Shown here: positions 1 to 9,836 of the stretch, one piece after another | Position numbering within the stretch: position 1 is the first letter of the stretch | Layout: each line of letters starts with the position of its first letter | NCBI GenBank assembly: GCA_028033615.1 | Contig: JAOFDG010000007.1 | Coordinates: 1 to 50,160 of the forward strand | Reading direction: 5' to 3' | Length of the DNA stretch: 50,160 nt | Source of the DNA: Verrucomicrobiales bacterium | GTDB lineage: Bacteria; Verrucomicrobiota; Verrucomicrobiia; Verrucomicrobiales; DEV007 | The notes under the pieces: generated by a model | What the model was told of the DNA's origin: nothing | The model's input: the letters and a program-made list of their open reading frames with translations, nothing else | Database searches by the model: none | Made by a program: the position numbers and the translations under genes

Positions 1-996
1 GCTACTCCTGTGAACTCAGTTCTTCCTGGAAGGCGCCATAATCCTCCAAAAAAAGATTCTGGAATAAGAGCACTAGCTGTTTACAATCCTCTTCATTATC
101 AGGAATTGCCCGAACTTTTCATGGATTATATATCCAGTCTCACTGGAAAATCACCCTCGACTACTGGAGCCGGATCTGAAGGAGCATTAACAAAGGGCCC
201 ATTTAATGCGTTGCCTCCAATTATCGATCTTAACAATGCGCTTACATCTGCAATTCTAACTAGACAACCTCACTTCATCAGTGCGGCTGGTTACGTTGGA
301 CCAAACTTTCGCGTAGACCACGACATCAGCCTTATCATCCCTGAAATATGGTCGCGAATGAAAATCAATGAAAGGGATCCTGAAAAAATGATAACTGAAG
401 GGCTCTTAGAACCTTGTTGTGAAATCAAAGGATTCGTAGGCACTGAGAGATTAGGTTACCGAATCACTCAGAAATTTGTTACAAGGTATTTTGGTAGAGT
501 ATTTGCAGACCCTGCAAGCATTTTCACTGAAGAAATGCTAAGACCAGAGCTTCAGGATAATGAATCATTCGCCGATGGTCTCAGCAATATAATAGAAACA
601 CAGAGAAAAGTAGCACAACTGTACTTCGAAGATGAAAGCTACAATTATGCATGCCCTCCACTAAAAGCCTTACTCAAAATTATGGCTGACCCAGAGGAGG
701 AGAAGAACTTAAAAAGTCTCGAAGTGCGGTCACTATTTGATCCCGAAAGACTTATTAATAGCGATTGGTATAGAAAAAGAATTGAAGCAAAGTGTACGGT
801 AGATCAACGATTGTGGGAAAAACATTATAGTGCCCTCAAAAAATTCAACACTGATTCAATTTATACCGATGAGCAAGAAAAGTTAAATATTCCAGGAAAA
901 ATTATTTCTGTAAAAGAAAATATAGCAGCCACGAAAGATTCTTCCTATCTAGATTCCTTAATAGGAACAATAGGCGTTGACCCAACTGTCATCTAG
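1..996 (+). CDS. PPi-type phosphoenolpyruvate carboxykinase-like protein, C-terminal part
   Basis: The frame is open to the left edge, so this is the 3' end of a longer gene; the first GTG at position 10 is probably internal. About 331 residues are visible. Recognisable segments are GAGSEGALTKGPFNALPPII near visible residue 57, SAAGYVGPNFRVDHDISL near 95 and an RLGYRIT...FFxDPxxxFTEEMLRPE-like stretch near 150-185. From memory these match the C-terminal part of the very large (about 1,100-residue) PPi-dependent PEP carboxykinases, which interconvert oxaloacetate and PEP with pyrophosphate or phosphate. No signal peptide or membrane segment is visible. The identification rests on recollection of the family, so it is tentative; the alternative is an uncharacterised conserved cytosolic protein. 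The following gene is convergent, 33 bp away. Confidence 0.5.
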   Translation, partial: ATPVNSVLPGRRHNPPKKDSGIRALAVYNPLHYQELPELFMDYISSLTGKSPSTTGAGSEGALTKGPFNALPPIIDLNNALTSAILTRQPHFISAAGYVGPNFRVDHDISLIIPEIWSRMKINERDPEKMITEGLLEPCCEIKGFVGTERLGYRITQKFVTRYFGRVFADPASIFTEEMLRPELQDNESFADGLSNIIETQRKVAQLYFEDESYNYACPPLKALLKIMADPEEEKNLKSLEVRSLFDPERLINSDWYRKRIEAKCTVDQRLWEKHYSALKKFNTDSIYTDEQEKLNIPGKIISVKENIAATKDSSYLDSLIGTIGVDPTVI

Positions 997-1029
997 TTTT
1001 TAAATCAAGAAGTCATCAATAATAAAAGT

Positions 1030-2337
1030 CTAACAAAACCTTGAAGGTGACATGGTTTTTAAATCAAATTTATTTGTATTACCACAAATAATATCTGCCA
1101 TTAATTTTCCGGTAATAGGACCAAGGCTTAACCCCATCATTGCATGACCAGTAGCTATAAAAACACCTTTGCATTCAGGTCCTGCCGGCCCTATGTAAGG
1201 AAGACCATCTGGAGAACAAGGCCTGAGACCAGACCATTGTTTCACCCCGGAAAAATCATTTTTTTGAAATTGAGGGAAATACTTTGGAATAGACTTAAGT
1301 ATTCCGTTCACTCTTCGCGGATTAACTTTTAGATCATTATCCCCAAGTTCCATCGTGCCAGCAAATCGGAGAGAACCATTGAAGGGCGTCACAGCAACTC
1401 GGGCTTCGTTAAGAATAGAACAAATTGAAGGTAATTGAACTGGCTCAGTTAATGTCATCGAATATCCTTTTCCTGCAATTAATGGTAATTTCAGGCCTAA
1501 ACTATTAGCCAAGCTTGATGACCATGAACCTCCGGCGATAACAAACTGATCGGCATCAATAAGCTGAACTGATGATGGCTCTACATCTTTATTAATTTGA
1601 AAACACTCTACAGATCTTGCTCTACCGGACTCAAAGATAAATTTTTTTGCAGACAGATTATAATGTATATCAGCCCCCATTTTTATTACCTTTTCTTTGA
1701 GCTGTGATAAGAAAGCTCCAGGGTTCATGTGACAGTCTTGCTTAAACCACACTGCCCCTTGAACATTCATTTCAATTTCTGGATCAATTTTAGCTAATCT
1801 CTTTGAATCACATAACTCAATATCTAGACCTAATTCCTTCGCATCTTCTGCCAGTTCGGATTCTTCATTAAGCGCTCTGGACGTTTTGCAGAGCATCAAT
1901 AGACCGTTTTTACTTAGGACGTATGACCCATCAGAGGCAAGTTCCACAAAAAGCTCACGACTATGTAGATTTAAATCTCTTATCAACTCTCGACTTTTAA
2001 AAACATGGCTCTTGTTGGCTGATTTCCAAAAAAGATATAACCATCTAAACATATCAGCATTAGGCCTTAAACGTATAGAAAAAGGGCTCTCTGGATTAAG
2101 CATCCAGCGAAGGCCAAGGGAAATCATGCCCGGCGCAGCTAGAGGGACAAAATGACTAGGAACAACCATTCCAGCATTCTCGGCTGAACAGTTGTCTACA
2201 TTCTCAGGTCCACGCTCAATAAGAACAACTTTCTTACCTGCGATCAATGAATAATAAGCTATACAAAGACCAATGACACCACCCCCAATAATCAATACCT
2301 TTTGATCTTTTGGCCTGTTATTAATTGATGAAGTCAT
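1030..2337 (-). CDS. D-amino-acid dehydrogenase-like FAD oxidoreductase
   Basis: A 435-residue DAO-family flavoprotein. The N-terminus has the dinucleotide-binding loop IIGGGVIGLCIAYY (residues 16-29), then the conserved ER at the end of the second strand and SAENAGMV near residue 51, as in DadA-type dehydrogenases. The C-terminus has a GLRPCSPDGLPYIGP segment and an ATGHAMMGLSLGP segment that closes the FAD site. DadA enzymes oxidise D-amino acids to 2-oxo acids and ammonia and pass electrons to the membrane quinone pool. The exact substrate cannot be read from the sequence; hydroxyproline or sarcosine oxidases are related alternatives. It stands alone, divergent from the sulfatase gene 51 bp away, and no Shine-Dalgarno is visible before the ATG. 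Confidence 0.8.
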   Translation of the reverse strand: MTSSINNRPKDQKVLIIGGGVIGLCIAYYSLIAGKKVVLIERGPENVDNCSAENAGMVVPSHFVPLAAPGMISLGLRWMLNPESPFSIRLRPNADMFRWLYLFWKSANKSHVFKSRELIRDLNLHSRELFVELASDGSYVLSKNGLLMLCKTSRALNEESELAEDAKELGLDIELCDSKRLAKIDPEIEMNVQGAVWFKQDCHMNPGAFLSQLKEKVIKMGADIHYNLSAKKFIFESGRARSVECFQINKDVEPSSVQLIDADQFVIAGGSWSSSLANSLGLKLPLIAGKGYSMTLTEPVQLPSICSILNEARVAVTPFNGSLRFAGTMELGDNDLKVNPRRVNGILKSIPKYFPQFQKNDFSGVKQWSGLRPCSPDGLPYIGPAGPECKGVFIATGHAMMGLSLGPITGKLMADIICGNTNKFDLKTMSPSRFC

Positions 2338-2388
2338 TTAATATGAAAAATCTCAAAATAAATTAGTCGATAATAAAATATATTTCGA

Positions 2389-3879
2389 ATGAATAAACCG
2401 AAAATAAAAAAGCATATAATTCCTTTAATTGTCATCTGGGTTTTGACAATCAAAGTTTCAATAGGATTAGAAAAACCAAATATTCTTTTCATTGCAATTG
2501 ATGACCAAAATGACTGGATCGGATGTCTAGGTGGTCACCCTCAAGTAAAGACACCTAATATCGATAAATTAGCAGAAAATGGAACTGTCTTCTTAAATGC
2601 TCATTGTCAGTCACCTTTGTGTAATCCATCAAGAACAAGTCTAATGACTGGCTTGAGACCAACGACAACAGGCATTTATGGACTTGCCCCATGGTTTCGG
2701 AAAGTAGCCTCAATGAAAGACCTTGTGACCCTTCCTCAGCATTTCCAAAATCATGGATATTTAACAATGTGCGCTGGAAAGATATATCATGGACGCTATG
2801 GAAGGGAAAATGGAAAAAATCAAGAGTTTGATGTTATTGGACCAGCCGCTTCAGCCGCTCCTTTTCCAAAGCAAAGGCTTGTAGGGAAAACTCCTCAAAA
2901 TCATAAGCTCGTAGATTGGGGGAATTTTCCTCACAGAGATGATGAAAAAGGAGACTTCAGAATTGCAAATTGGGGCATTGAAAAACTCAATTCTCAACCT
3001 AAAGAACCTTTCTTTTTAGCATTAGGTTTTTTTCTCCCGCATGTACCATGCTTTGCTACTCAAAAATGGTTTGATCTCTATCCCGAAAATGAAATCAAAC
3101 CTCCTCAAACAATAAGAAATGATAGGTTAGATACACCAAGATTTTCATGGTACTTACATTGGAAACTTCCAGAAGTACGACTAAAGTTTTTAGAGGAAAA
3201 AAATGAATGGGTTAATCTCACGAGATCTTACATGGCTTGTACAAGTTTTGTCGATCACCAGATTGGCAGAGTGATTGATGCTCTTAAAAAGAATGACCAA
3301 GCTAAAAATACCATAATTGTTTTATGGTCAGATCATGGATGGCATATAGGAGAAAAAGAAATCACCGGTAAAAATACTCTTTGGGATGATGGAACACGGG
3401 TACCTTTAATTTTTTCAGGCCCAGGTATTAAGAAAGGACGATGCAAACAACCCGTAGAACTTCTCGATATATTTCCAACTCTTAACGAAATGTGTAATCT
3501 ACCAAGCTTAAATCACTTGGAGGGCCTAAGTTTAAAACCTCAACTAACCAACTTTAAAACTAAAAGACTAAAGCCAGCAATCACGTGTCATAACCATGAC
3601 AATAATGCCGTCCGCTCAGAAAATTGGAGATATATTCTTTATGCAGATGGAAGTGAAGAATTTTATGATATGAAAAATGATCCAAACGAATGGAAAAATT
3701 TAGCATCAAATAAAAAATACAAAGAGCTGATGATAGAACATAGGAAGTGGATTCCAGAAAAAAATCAAAAACCTGCCCCTGGAAGTAAGTATAGAATACT
3801 CACATATGACAAAGAAAATGGAGAAGTTATATGGGAAGGAAAAAAAATAAAAGATACTGATTCAGTGCCCGAAATATAA
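2389..3879 (+). CDS. Secreted sulfatase (iduronate-2-sulfatase-like)
   Basis: A 496-residue sulfatase with a hydrophobic signal sequence at about residues 10-26. Metal-binding NILFIAIDDQND (31-42) is followed by the sulfatase signature CNPSRTSLMTG with Cys78 as the residue converted to formylglycine. Later, WSDHGWHIGEK carries metal and substrate residues. The CNPSR core and the LGFFLPHVP segment resemble the iduronate-2-sulfatase-like branch, which removes sulfate from polysaccharides. The Cys-type site needs a formylglycine-generating enzyme, and none is in this window. Likely periplasmic or secreted, acting on sulfated algal or animal glycans; the substrate is inference. The 5' leader is AT-rich with no Shine-Dalgarno. 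Confidence 0.9.
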   Translation: MNKPKIKKHIIPLIVIWVLTIKVSIGLEKPNILFIAIDDQNDWIGCLGGHPQVKTPNIDKLAENGTVFLNAHCQSPLCNPSRTSLMTGLRPTTTGIYGLAPWFRKVASMKDLVTLPQHFQNHGYLTMCAGKIYHGRYGRENGKNQEFDVIGPAASAAPFPKQRLVGKTPQNHKLVDWGNFPHRDDEKGDFRIANWGIEKLNSQPKEPFFLALGFFLPHVPCFATQKWFDLYPENEIKPPQTIRNDRLDTPRFSWYLHWKLPEVRLKFLEEKNEWVNLTRSYMACTSFVDHQIGRVIDALKKNDQAKNTIIVLWSDHGWHIGEKEITGKNTLWDDGTRVPLIFSGPGIKKGRCKQPVELLDIFPTLNEMCNLPSLNHLEGLSLKPQLTNFKTKRLKPAITCHNHDNNAVRSENWRYILYADGSEEFYDMKNDPNEWKNLASNKKYKELMIEHRKWIPEKNQKPAPGSKYRILTYDKENGEVIWEGKKIKDTDSVPEI

Positions 3880-3933
3880 AGTCCCTATTAATTAATACGA
3901 ATCAATCAGAATTCCTTCAATAAAGTTGAAGTT

Positions 3934-5865
3934 TCAATCAGCTTCATTTTTGTTCGTTTCCCAAATAGCCAAAAATTCGCGAGCTTCGTTAGGATCATTA
4001 AGTATTAAGTGATTTTTTTTATTAATGTATGTGGCTTTTTTCTCTATTCTGAAAGTCGCCCATTGGTTTGGCGCAATTTTTTTCTGCAACTCCAAAGCAA
4101 CTCTACCCATCGTCATTCGGACATTAACCTCAACTACATGCCTAAAGCGAAGGTTACCTTTAGCATCACGCCACACAAAAGCATCAACTGATACTGGACC
4201 TTGATAATCACACAAAAGTCTCTTTAGACCATCAGGAATAATTTTTTGATACCACTCCAAAAAAGAAGATTCTTTAAATAAAAATTCCGCTATTTCAGAA
4301 GACAATAGTTTACTCCATTTTGGAGCAACTTCGATACCGCGAAATCTTCCTCTATGATCATTAATTAATTTTGTTATTCCCAATAAAGAAATTTTTCCAT
4401 CATTGATATGATAGTGAACCGATAAATCTTCAACTCGCGGAACCCACGGCTCAGCAACAACAAACCCGTTGTCTCTGATCATGGCCCCAAGCCAGCTCTC
4501 TAAATTATTAGTTCTATGTTTTGCAATTCTAAGGCCTTTACCGGCACATCCATAGCCAGGCTTGAAAGCAATTAAATCTCCTTTCAGATATGAAAGAGCG
4601 GTTCTCTTATCTCTGCACAATCCTCTATTTAAATCTGTAAGATTCAAATTTTCTTCGAGTTGATAACCAATTTTTTTTGATAACCAACTATTAGGAACTG
4701 GTGACCTCCACTCTTCTTTGGCTTTATCAGATACCATTTTGGAGAAAGGTTTTAAATAATCTGATGCATCCGGTGACCATGCCCAAGGACGCAGCCCACC
4801 TAGCTTTCTTTCTCCTAATTCATCAACACTAATAACATCCGGCAATTCCAAGCCTGCATGCTGCAAACTCTCAAGATGACTTAGGGAAGGCGGAGTGCGA
4901 AATAAAACGACATCATCACGCCTACTCATCGCTGTCATTAAAATTTCAAGATCATTCTCAATAGCAGACTCAAAGCGATTTATGGAAAAAAATTTTCCTA
5001 TTGCATGAGTACGAACATGAACTTCTGCATTGGGATTAAACCAATGAACTACGGGTGTTCTGCCTCGAGATTGCTGAAAAACTTTTAATCTTGAAATGAA
5101 TTCTGAATCAAATCCAATGTCTTTGCGCGCCTTCTCGTTGAATGGAGCAACACCTTTTGCTCTAGTCGCAGATAACGGAAAATGAATAGCGCCTGTATAA
5201 GCATCCCAATCAGACTGCCCTACTTTCTTCCAATATCTCAACCACTTTAACCCGTGCCCAACATGCTTCATCTCATCATGGTAAATTTTCTCAAGCACTA
5301 AGGCTGTGGACTTATCCCCGATGATCTTAAAATGTTCAGCATAGTACCTTGAATAATCTAAATTTGCCTGCTCGAAGGTTAAATTCATTCTTGAAATAAA
5401 ATCCAATTCCGTTTCTACCGAAGCAGTAATGCGCCAAAAAAAATCATTCAGAGGAAATTCACCTAACGTAACGTTACATTCTTTCATTCTCTTAATGTAA
5501 AGTCGGGTATGAATTTGTTCTTCCCTCATTGCATCATAGAGCCCAAGTCTATACTCTTTAGGTGCATTGGGAAACTTAAGTAAAGCCAAAGCCATTAGCT
5601 CAGCAGCCAAAAGTTCATGATTAGCAAGAAAGTGAAGCATCTTACCGCGATCCTTTTCATTTTCTATACGCGTTATTCCTGGAAAATCAGCCCTTAGCCC
5701 ATTAGCACTTACCTTAAGTGAATCATTTCGGCATGGAAAATTCGGAGTTTTTATGGCTTCACCTAATTTTAAATCTTCACCCCTTAGCGGACCTAGCTTA
5801 AGTTTTTCTTCCAAACTTTCTGTAAAGAGCACCCTCTCTGCAACAGAATTGATAGATTCTGTCAT
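3934..5865 (-). CDS. DUF455 ferritin-like domain fused to an ATP-grasp-like domain
   Basis: A 643-residue protein with two parts. Residues about 60-270 are a ferritin-like four-helix domain of the DUF455 type, with potential di-metal ligands in HELLAAE (83-89), EEQIH (115-119), Glu165 and EKIYHDEMKH (192-201). Residues about 270-640 look like an ATP-grasp ligase: FKPGYGCAGKG (434-444) would be the ATP-binding Lys and glycine loop, AEPWV (471-475) the hinge, Asp561 and EVNVR (579-583) the Mg-ATP ligands. No signal peptide is visible. ATP-grasp enzymes usually join a carboxylate to an amine through an acyl phosphate. The two activities together suggest a biosynthetic enzyme that oxidises and ligates a small molecule or peptide, but the product is unknown. 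Its start lies 4 bp after the methyltransferase stop, so the two are almost certainly co-transcribed. Confidence 0.7.
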   Translation of the reverse strand: MTESINSVAERVLFTESLEEKLKLGPLRGEDLKLGEAIKTPNFPCRNDSLKVSANGLRADFPGITRIENEKDRGKMLHFLANHELLAAELMALALLKFPNAPKEYRLGLYDAMREEQIHTRLYIKRMKECNVTLGEFPLNDFFWRITASVETELDFISRMNLTFEQANLDYSRYYAEHFKIIGDKSTALVLEKIYHDEMKHVGHGLKWLRYWKKVGQSDWDAYTGAIHFPLSATRAKGVAPFNEKARKDIGFDSEFISRLKVFQQSRGRTPVVHWFNPNAEVHVRTHAIGKFFSINRFESAIENDLEILMTAMSRRDDVVLFRTPPSLSHLESLQHAGLELPDVISVDELGERKLGGLRPWAWSPDASDYLKPFSKMVSDKAKEEWRSPVPNSWLSKKIGYQLEENLNLTDLNRGLCRDKRTALSYLKGDLIAFKPGYGCAGKGLRIAKHRTNNLESWLGAMIRDNGFVVAEPWVPRVEDLSVHYHINDGKISLLGITKLINDHRGRFRGIEVAPKWSKLLSSEIAEFLFKESSFLEWYQKIIPDGLKRLLCDYQGPVSVDAFVWRDAKGNLRFRHVVEVNVRMTMGRVALELQKKIAPNQWATFRIEKKATYINKKNHLILNDPNEAREFLAIWETNKNEAD

Positions 5866-5869
5866 ATGT

Positions 5870-6646
5870 TCAATCTGACAAAACTGCAGTTATACCCATA
5901 GACATATTACCATCTACATAGTCTAAGTCCTGAAAGTCACCATATATTTTCACATCAGAGAATCCAGCTTTTTGCAAAAGCAATTCAATCTCATACTTAC
6001 CATACCAACGAATCACCGAGTTTTTAATTTCAGATTTTTCTACTATCCCATTGTCATTCAATATTTCATATCGATGTGTAACTTCCATTATTTGTTCACA
6101 TCTATCTAACTCCATACATGTATGACATAAGGCTCTGCTTCCTTTTTTATTAATTATTTCATCTTTTTCCAACCTCCAAACTCCATCGAGATTTTCATGA
6201 GAAATCTCATAGAATGGATTGAAAAGACTGATGATCAAAACTCCATCCTCATTGAGATGGTTTCGAAAATTCTCAAGAGCACTCTCAGCCTTTGCACGGT
6301 CATTAATTAATTGAAAACTACCTCCTGGAAGGATCAATGAATTAAATTTCTTACCCAGATCAAAATTAACCATATCACCCTCTGTGATGTTAACTTTCAA
6401 ATCCTCTTCTTTTATTTTCTTTAAACACGCATCTACCATGAAATCAGATGAATCCAATCCAGTGATATCCAGACCTTCATGAGCTAAAGGAATTAACACC
6501 CTTCCAGTACCACATCCAATATCTAAGCATTTACCACCGATTTGTTGTACCATCCCAACATAGAAGCCTATCTCATCGAGATCATCACCTCCTCTAAAAA
6601 GGTCATAAAGCTCGCCTTCCAATCCTTTGTATTTTTTAGCTGACAT
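5870..6646 (-). CDS. Class I SAM-dependent methyltransferase
   Basis: A 258-residue methyltransferase. Motif I is CLDIGCGTGRV (residues 40-50), followed by LDSSDFMVDACLKK as motif II and EGDMVNFDLG as motif III. These define a Rossmann-fold enzyme that transfers a methyl group from S-adenosylmethionine; the overall style is of the Methyltransf_25/11 type seen for small molecules. The acceptor cannot be predicted. It is the first gene of a minus-strand pair: 4 bp separate its stop from the DUF455/ATP-grasp start, so it probably acts in the same pathway. The promoter must lie in the 63 bp shared with the divergent metX gene; no clear consensus was seen there. Confidence 0.85.
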   Translation of the reverse strand: MSAKKYKGLEGELYDLFRGGDDLDEIGFYVGMVQQIGGKCLDIGCGTGRVLIPLAHEGLDITGLDSSDFMVDACLKKIKEEDLKVNITEGDMVNFDLGKKFNSLILPGGSFQLINDRAKAESALENFRNHLNEDGVLIISLFNPFYEISHENLDGVWRLEKDEIINKKGSRALCHTCMELDRCEQIMEVTHRYEILNDNGIVEKSEIKNSVIRWYGKYEIELLLQKAGFSDVKIYGDFQDLDYVDGNMSMGITAVLSD

Positions 6647-6709
6647 TCCGAGTATTCGTCCGAAATTACTTATTAGTCATCATTAATTTTAACGTTATAT
6701 TCCCTCTCA

Positions 6710-7861
6710 ATGCCAGATAGCATAGGACAAACAGAAACCCAATTCTATCATTTTAATAATAAGGAATCCCCTTTCGAGTTAAAATCAGGTGCAAAGCTCA
6801 CGAGTTTTACCCTCGCTTATGAAATTTATGGTGAATTGTCAGAAAATAAAGATAACGCTATTCTGCTTTTTCATGCATTAAGTGCTAGTCAACATGCAGC
6901 AGGCACTAATGATAACGTCGAAGGTCTAACTGTGGATTGGGATAAAGAATGCCAAACTGGTTGGTGGGAAAAGTTTATTGGTTCAGGCAAAGCTTTGGAC
7001 ACTGACAAGCATTGTATTATTTGTGCAAACTATTTAGGAGGTTGTTACGGCTCCACAGGGCCTAGTTCAATAAATCCAGAAACAGGAAATCCTTACGGCT
7101 CTAGCTTTCCTCGAATAAGCATAAAAGATATAGTAAATTCTCAAATAGAACTAATTAATCATATTGGCATTAAAGAGCTTCATGCAACAGTAGGTAGCTC
7201 ACTAGGGGGGCTAATGGCTATTAGCCTTGCTGCGCAGTACCCTAGCAAGGTCAAAAATATTGTGGTCCTTGCAAGTGGCATCAAAACATCTGTTCTTCAA
7301 CGTATTCATAATCTTGAACAAATAACAGCAATCGAATCTGATGAAGATTTTGCTAATGGAGATTATTATAACGGTAACCATCCCAAAAAAGGGCTTTCGC
7401 TTGCAAGAATGATTGGACATAAGGTTTTTATATCACTTCGCACACTCGCAAGTAGGGCAAGCAAGGAAATTAAAAAGGAAGAAGACTCCTCTTGGTATCA
7501 AATACAAAGCTCTATAGAGTCTTACATGTTACACCAAGGTCAAAAATTCGTTAAACGATTTGACGCTAATACTTATCTTAGAATTTTAGACGCATGGCAA
7601 AATTTTGATATACTTGATGAATGCGGATTCAATGATTACAAGGAAATGTTTTCAAGATGTAGCCATCAGAAATATTTGATCTTTACAATAAATTCTGATG
7701 TTTGTTTCTATCCACACCATCAAGAAGAATTAAGCGCATCTCTCACTGAAGGAGGTATAGACCCAATGCATATTACAGTTCACTCAGAAAAAGGTCATGA
7801 CTCATTTCTCCTTGAGCCTGAACTATTTGCTCCGCATATTAGTTATGCTTTAAACAATTAG
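6710..7861 (+). CDS. metX: Homoserine O-acetyltransferase
   Basis: A 383-residue alpha/beta hydrolase of the MetX family, which acylates homoserine with acetyl-CoA (in some relatives succinyl-CoA) as the first committed step to methionine. Typical family segments are FHALSASQHAAGT (oxyanion region, about 54-66), ANYLGGCYGSTGPSSINP (107-123) and the nucleophile elbow GSSLGG with Ser164. The rest of the triad would be the Asp in NSDVCFYPHHQEEL and the His in KGHDSFLLE near the C-terminus. The elbow is GSSLGG rather than the commoner GGSMGG. Acyl donor specificity cannot be decided here. No other methionine gene is adjacent, though asd, which supplies the precursor, lies 3.3 kb downstream. Confidence 0.92.
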   Translation: MPDSIGQTETQFYHFNNKESPFELKSGAKLTSFTLAYEIYGELSENKDNAILLFHALSASQHAAGTNDNVEGLTVDWDKECQTGWWEKFIGSGKALDTDKHCIICANYLGGCYGSTGPSSINPETGNPYGSSFPRISIKDIVNSQIELINHIGIKELHATVGSSLGGLMAISLAAQYPSKVKNIVVLASGIKTSVLQRIHNLEQITAIESDEDFANGDYYNGNHPKKGLSLARMIGHKVFISLRTLASRASKEIKKEEDSSWYQIQSSIESYMLHQGQKFVKRFDANTYLRILDAWQNFDILDECGFNDYKEMFSRCSHQKYLIFTINSDVCFYPHHQEELSASLTEGGIDPMHITVHSEKGHDSFLLEPELFAPHISYALNN

Positions 7862-7889
7862 ATTCATTCTAATCAGAGCTAATAAATTT

Positions 7890-9005
7890 CTATACATTGA
7901 ATCTAAATTCAATAACGTCCCCGTCTTTTACAACGTAATCTTTGCCCTCAATTCTTAGTTTTCCTACATCTCTTGCAGCAGATTTAGACTGATATTCGAC
8001 ATAGTCATCATAGTGCAGAACCTCTGCAGCTATAAATCCACGTTCAAAATCTGTATGAATTACACCAGCAGCTTCTGGAGCCTTTGCCCCCGACTTTATC
8101 GTCCATGCTCTAGTTTCTTTTTCACCAGTAGTAAGATAGGTGTTCAAACCTAGTAGATGATAAACTGAGCGAATCATTGTAGATACTCCGCTATCAGATA
8201 TACCCATATCAGAAAGAAAGTCTTTTCCATCTTGTGGAGATAAGTCAATGAGTTCTTCCTCAATTCTTGCAGAAATGACTATTGCCTCTGCTCCATGACT
8301 ATCCTTGGCATAACTCTTAACTCTAGAAACCATAGCATGCCCTTGAGGATCACTTATAGCGTTTGCAAGTTCATCCTCTGATACATTACAAGCAAAAATT
8401 GTGCGCTTAGAAGTTAACAAAAAGAATTCCTTAATTATTTCTTTTTCATCATCATTCATTTCAGCTGTGATAGCTGGCTTGCCTTGATCCAAATGAGGCA
8501 AAAGCTTATCCATTACGACCAACTCTTTTTTTGCCTCTTTGTCACCACTTTTAGCTTTTTTTTCACGAGATGTTTTTCTTTTTTCTAAGGCCGCATGATC
8601 AGCAAGAATCAACTCAGCGTTAATAATTTCAATATCCCTGAGTGGGTCAACAGTTCCAAGCTCATGAATAATATCATCATTTTCAAAACACCTCACCACT
8701 TGAACAATGGCGTCAGTTTCTCTAATATTAGCCAAAAACTTATTACCAAGACCAGCACCCTCTGAGGCCCCCTCAACCAATCCAGCAATATCAACAAATT
8801 CAATAGCAGCAGGTATTACCTTCTCTGATTTAGACATTGACCCTAATACCTCGAGTCTTGGATCTGGCACAGAAACGACACCAATATTGGGATCTATTGT
8901 GCAAAAGGGATAATTAGCGGCTTCCGCATTACGGTTTCTCGTTACTGCATTAAACAAAGTGGATTTACCTACATTAGGCATCCCTACTATTCCGGCTTTT
9001 AGCAT
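7890..9005 (-). CDS. ychF: Ribosome-binding ATPase YchF
   Basis: A 371-residue member of the Obg-related YchF/OLA1 family, which binds ribosomes and prefers ATP over GTP. The P-loop GMPNVGKS is at residues 8-15; switch II appears as [20 protein letters not shown], followed by [12 protein letters not shown] coiled-coil insertion of alternating Lys and Glu is visible at about residues 135-175. The C-terminal TGS domain ends in [19 protein letters not shown] followed by VIEFRFNV. Length and start (MLKAGIVG) are standard. It is convergent with metX (28 bp apart) and divergent from the NIF3-like gene (47 bp). Confidence 0.97.
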   Translation of the reverse strand: MLKAGIVGMPNVGKSTLFNAVTRNRNAEAANYPFCTIDPNIGVVSVPDPRLEVLGSMSKSEKVIPAAIEFVDIAGLVEGASEGAGLGNKFLANIRETDAIVQVVRCFENDDIIHELGTVDPLRDIEIINAELILADHAALEKRKTSREKKAKSGDKEAKKELVVMDKLLPHLDQGKPAITAEMNDDEKEIIKEFFLLTSKRTIFACNVSEDELANAISDPQGHAMVSRVKSYAKDSHGAEAIVISARIEEELIDLSPQDGKDFLSDMGISDSGVSTMIRSVYHLLGLNTYLTTGEKETRAWTIKSGAKAPEAAGVIHTDFERGFIAAEVLHYDDYVEYQSKSAARDVGKLRIEGKDYVVKDGDVIEFRFNV

Positions 9006-9052
9006 AGGATGGTGAGACTAGACGTGAAGAGCAGTCTGCGCAAGGTTATCAG

Positions 9053-9808
9053 ATGAACAAGCTAGATAAAATTATTTCTTACCTAGATAACACACTAAAA
9101 AATAACGAAATTCCAGATTATCCTGGAGCTCTTAATGGGCTACAGCTTAGAGGAAAGACTAATATAAAAAAAGTCGGTGCAGCAGTCGATGCCGCACTTC
9201 CAGTTATTTACAAAGCAATTGACGCCAAAGTTGACCTATTAATCGTACATCATGGAATTTTTTGGGAAGGGGCACAAAAAATCGATGGGGCTCTTTATAA
9301 AAAAATTAAAGCCTCGATTAATTCAGGAATGGCAATTTACTCTTCTCACATACCTCTTGATGTACACTCAAAATTTGGAAATAATACCTTAATGGCTAAG
9401 GCTATAGGCCTCAAAGGAGGAAAGCCATTTCTTGAATGGAAGGGATTAAAAATTGGTCTTCAGTTCGATTATAAAACAAAAAGAAAACAATTAATTAAAC
9501 AAATCGAAAACTCAATTAATGGGAAAGTTCACTTAGCCCCTGGCGGAAAAGAGACAATAAAAAGCATTGGAATAATAACGGGGGGAGCAGCCTCAGAGGT
9601 CAAAGCAGCAGCGAAGGAAGGTATAGATACTTTCATAACAGGCGAAGGAGCACATCATACATTTACTCTCGCCGAAGAGCTCGGTGTTAACTTAATATAT
9701 GCTGGACACTATCTAAGTGAAACTTTTGGGGTAAAAAAAATAGCTGCTCACATAGGGGAAAAATTTAAAATAAAAAATACATTTATAGATCACCCCACGG
9801 GGCTATAA
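9053..9808 (+). CDS. NIF3-like dinuclear metal-centre protein (YbgI family)
   Basis: A 251-residue NIF3 family protein. Members form toroidal hexamers with a two-metal centre; a GTP cyclohydrolase I type 2 activity has been reported for some, but the general role is unsettled. Family hallmarks are NGLQLRG near residue 28, DLLIVHHGIFW with His66 and His67 as metal ligands, YSSHIPLDVH, the glycine-rich IGIITGGAASE and the C-terminal GEGAHHTF and GHYLSETFGV with further His and Glu ligands. The long insert domain found in some Firmicutes versions is absent, as in the short gammaproteobacterial form. It lies 28 bp upstream of the DNA glycosylase gene and may share its transcript. Confidence 0.92.
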   Translation: MNKLDKIISYLDNTLKNNEIPDYPGALNGLQLRGKTNIKKVGAAVDAALPVIYKAIDAKVDLLIVHHGIFWEGAQKIDGALYKKIKASINSGMAIYSSHIPLDVHSKFGNNTLMAKAIGLKGGKPFLEWKGLKIGLQFDYKTKRKQLIKQIENSINGKVHLAPGGKETIKSIGIITGGAASEVKAAAKEGIDTFITGEGAHHTFTLAEELGVNLIYAGHYLSETFGVKKIAAHIGEKFKIKNTFIDHPTGL

Positions 9809-9836
9809 AATTTTTGATTAACTGTTTAAATTCATT

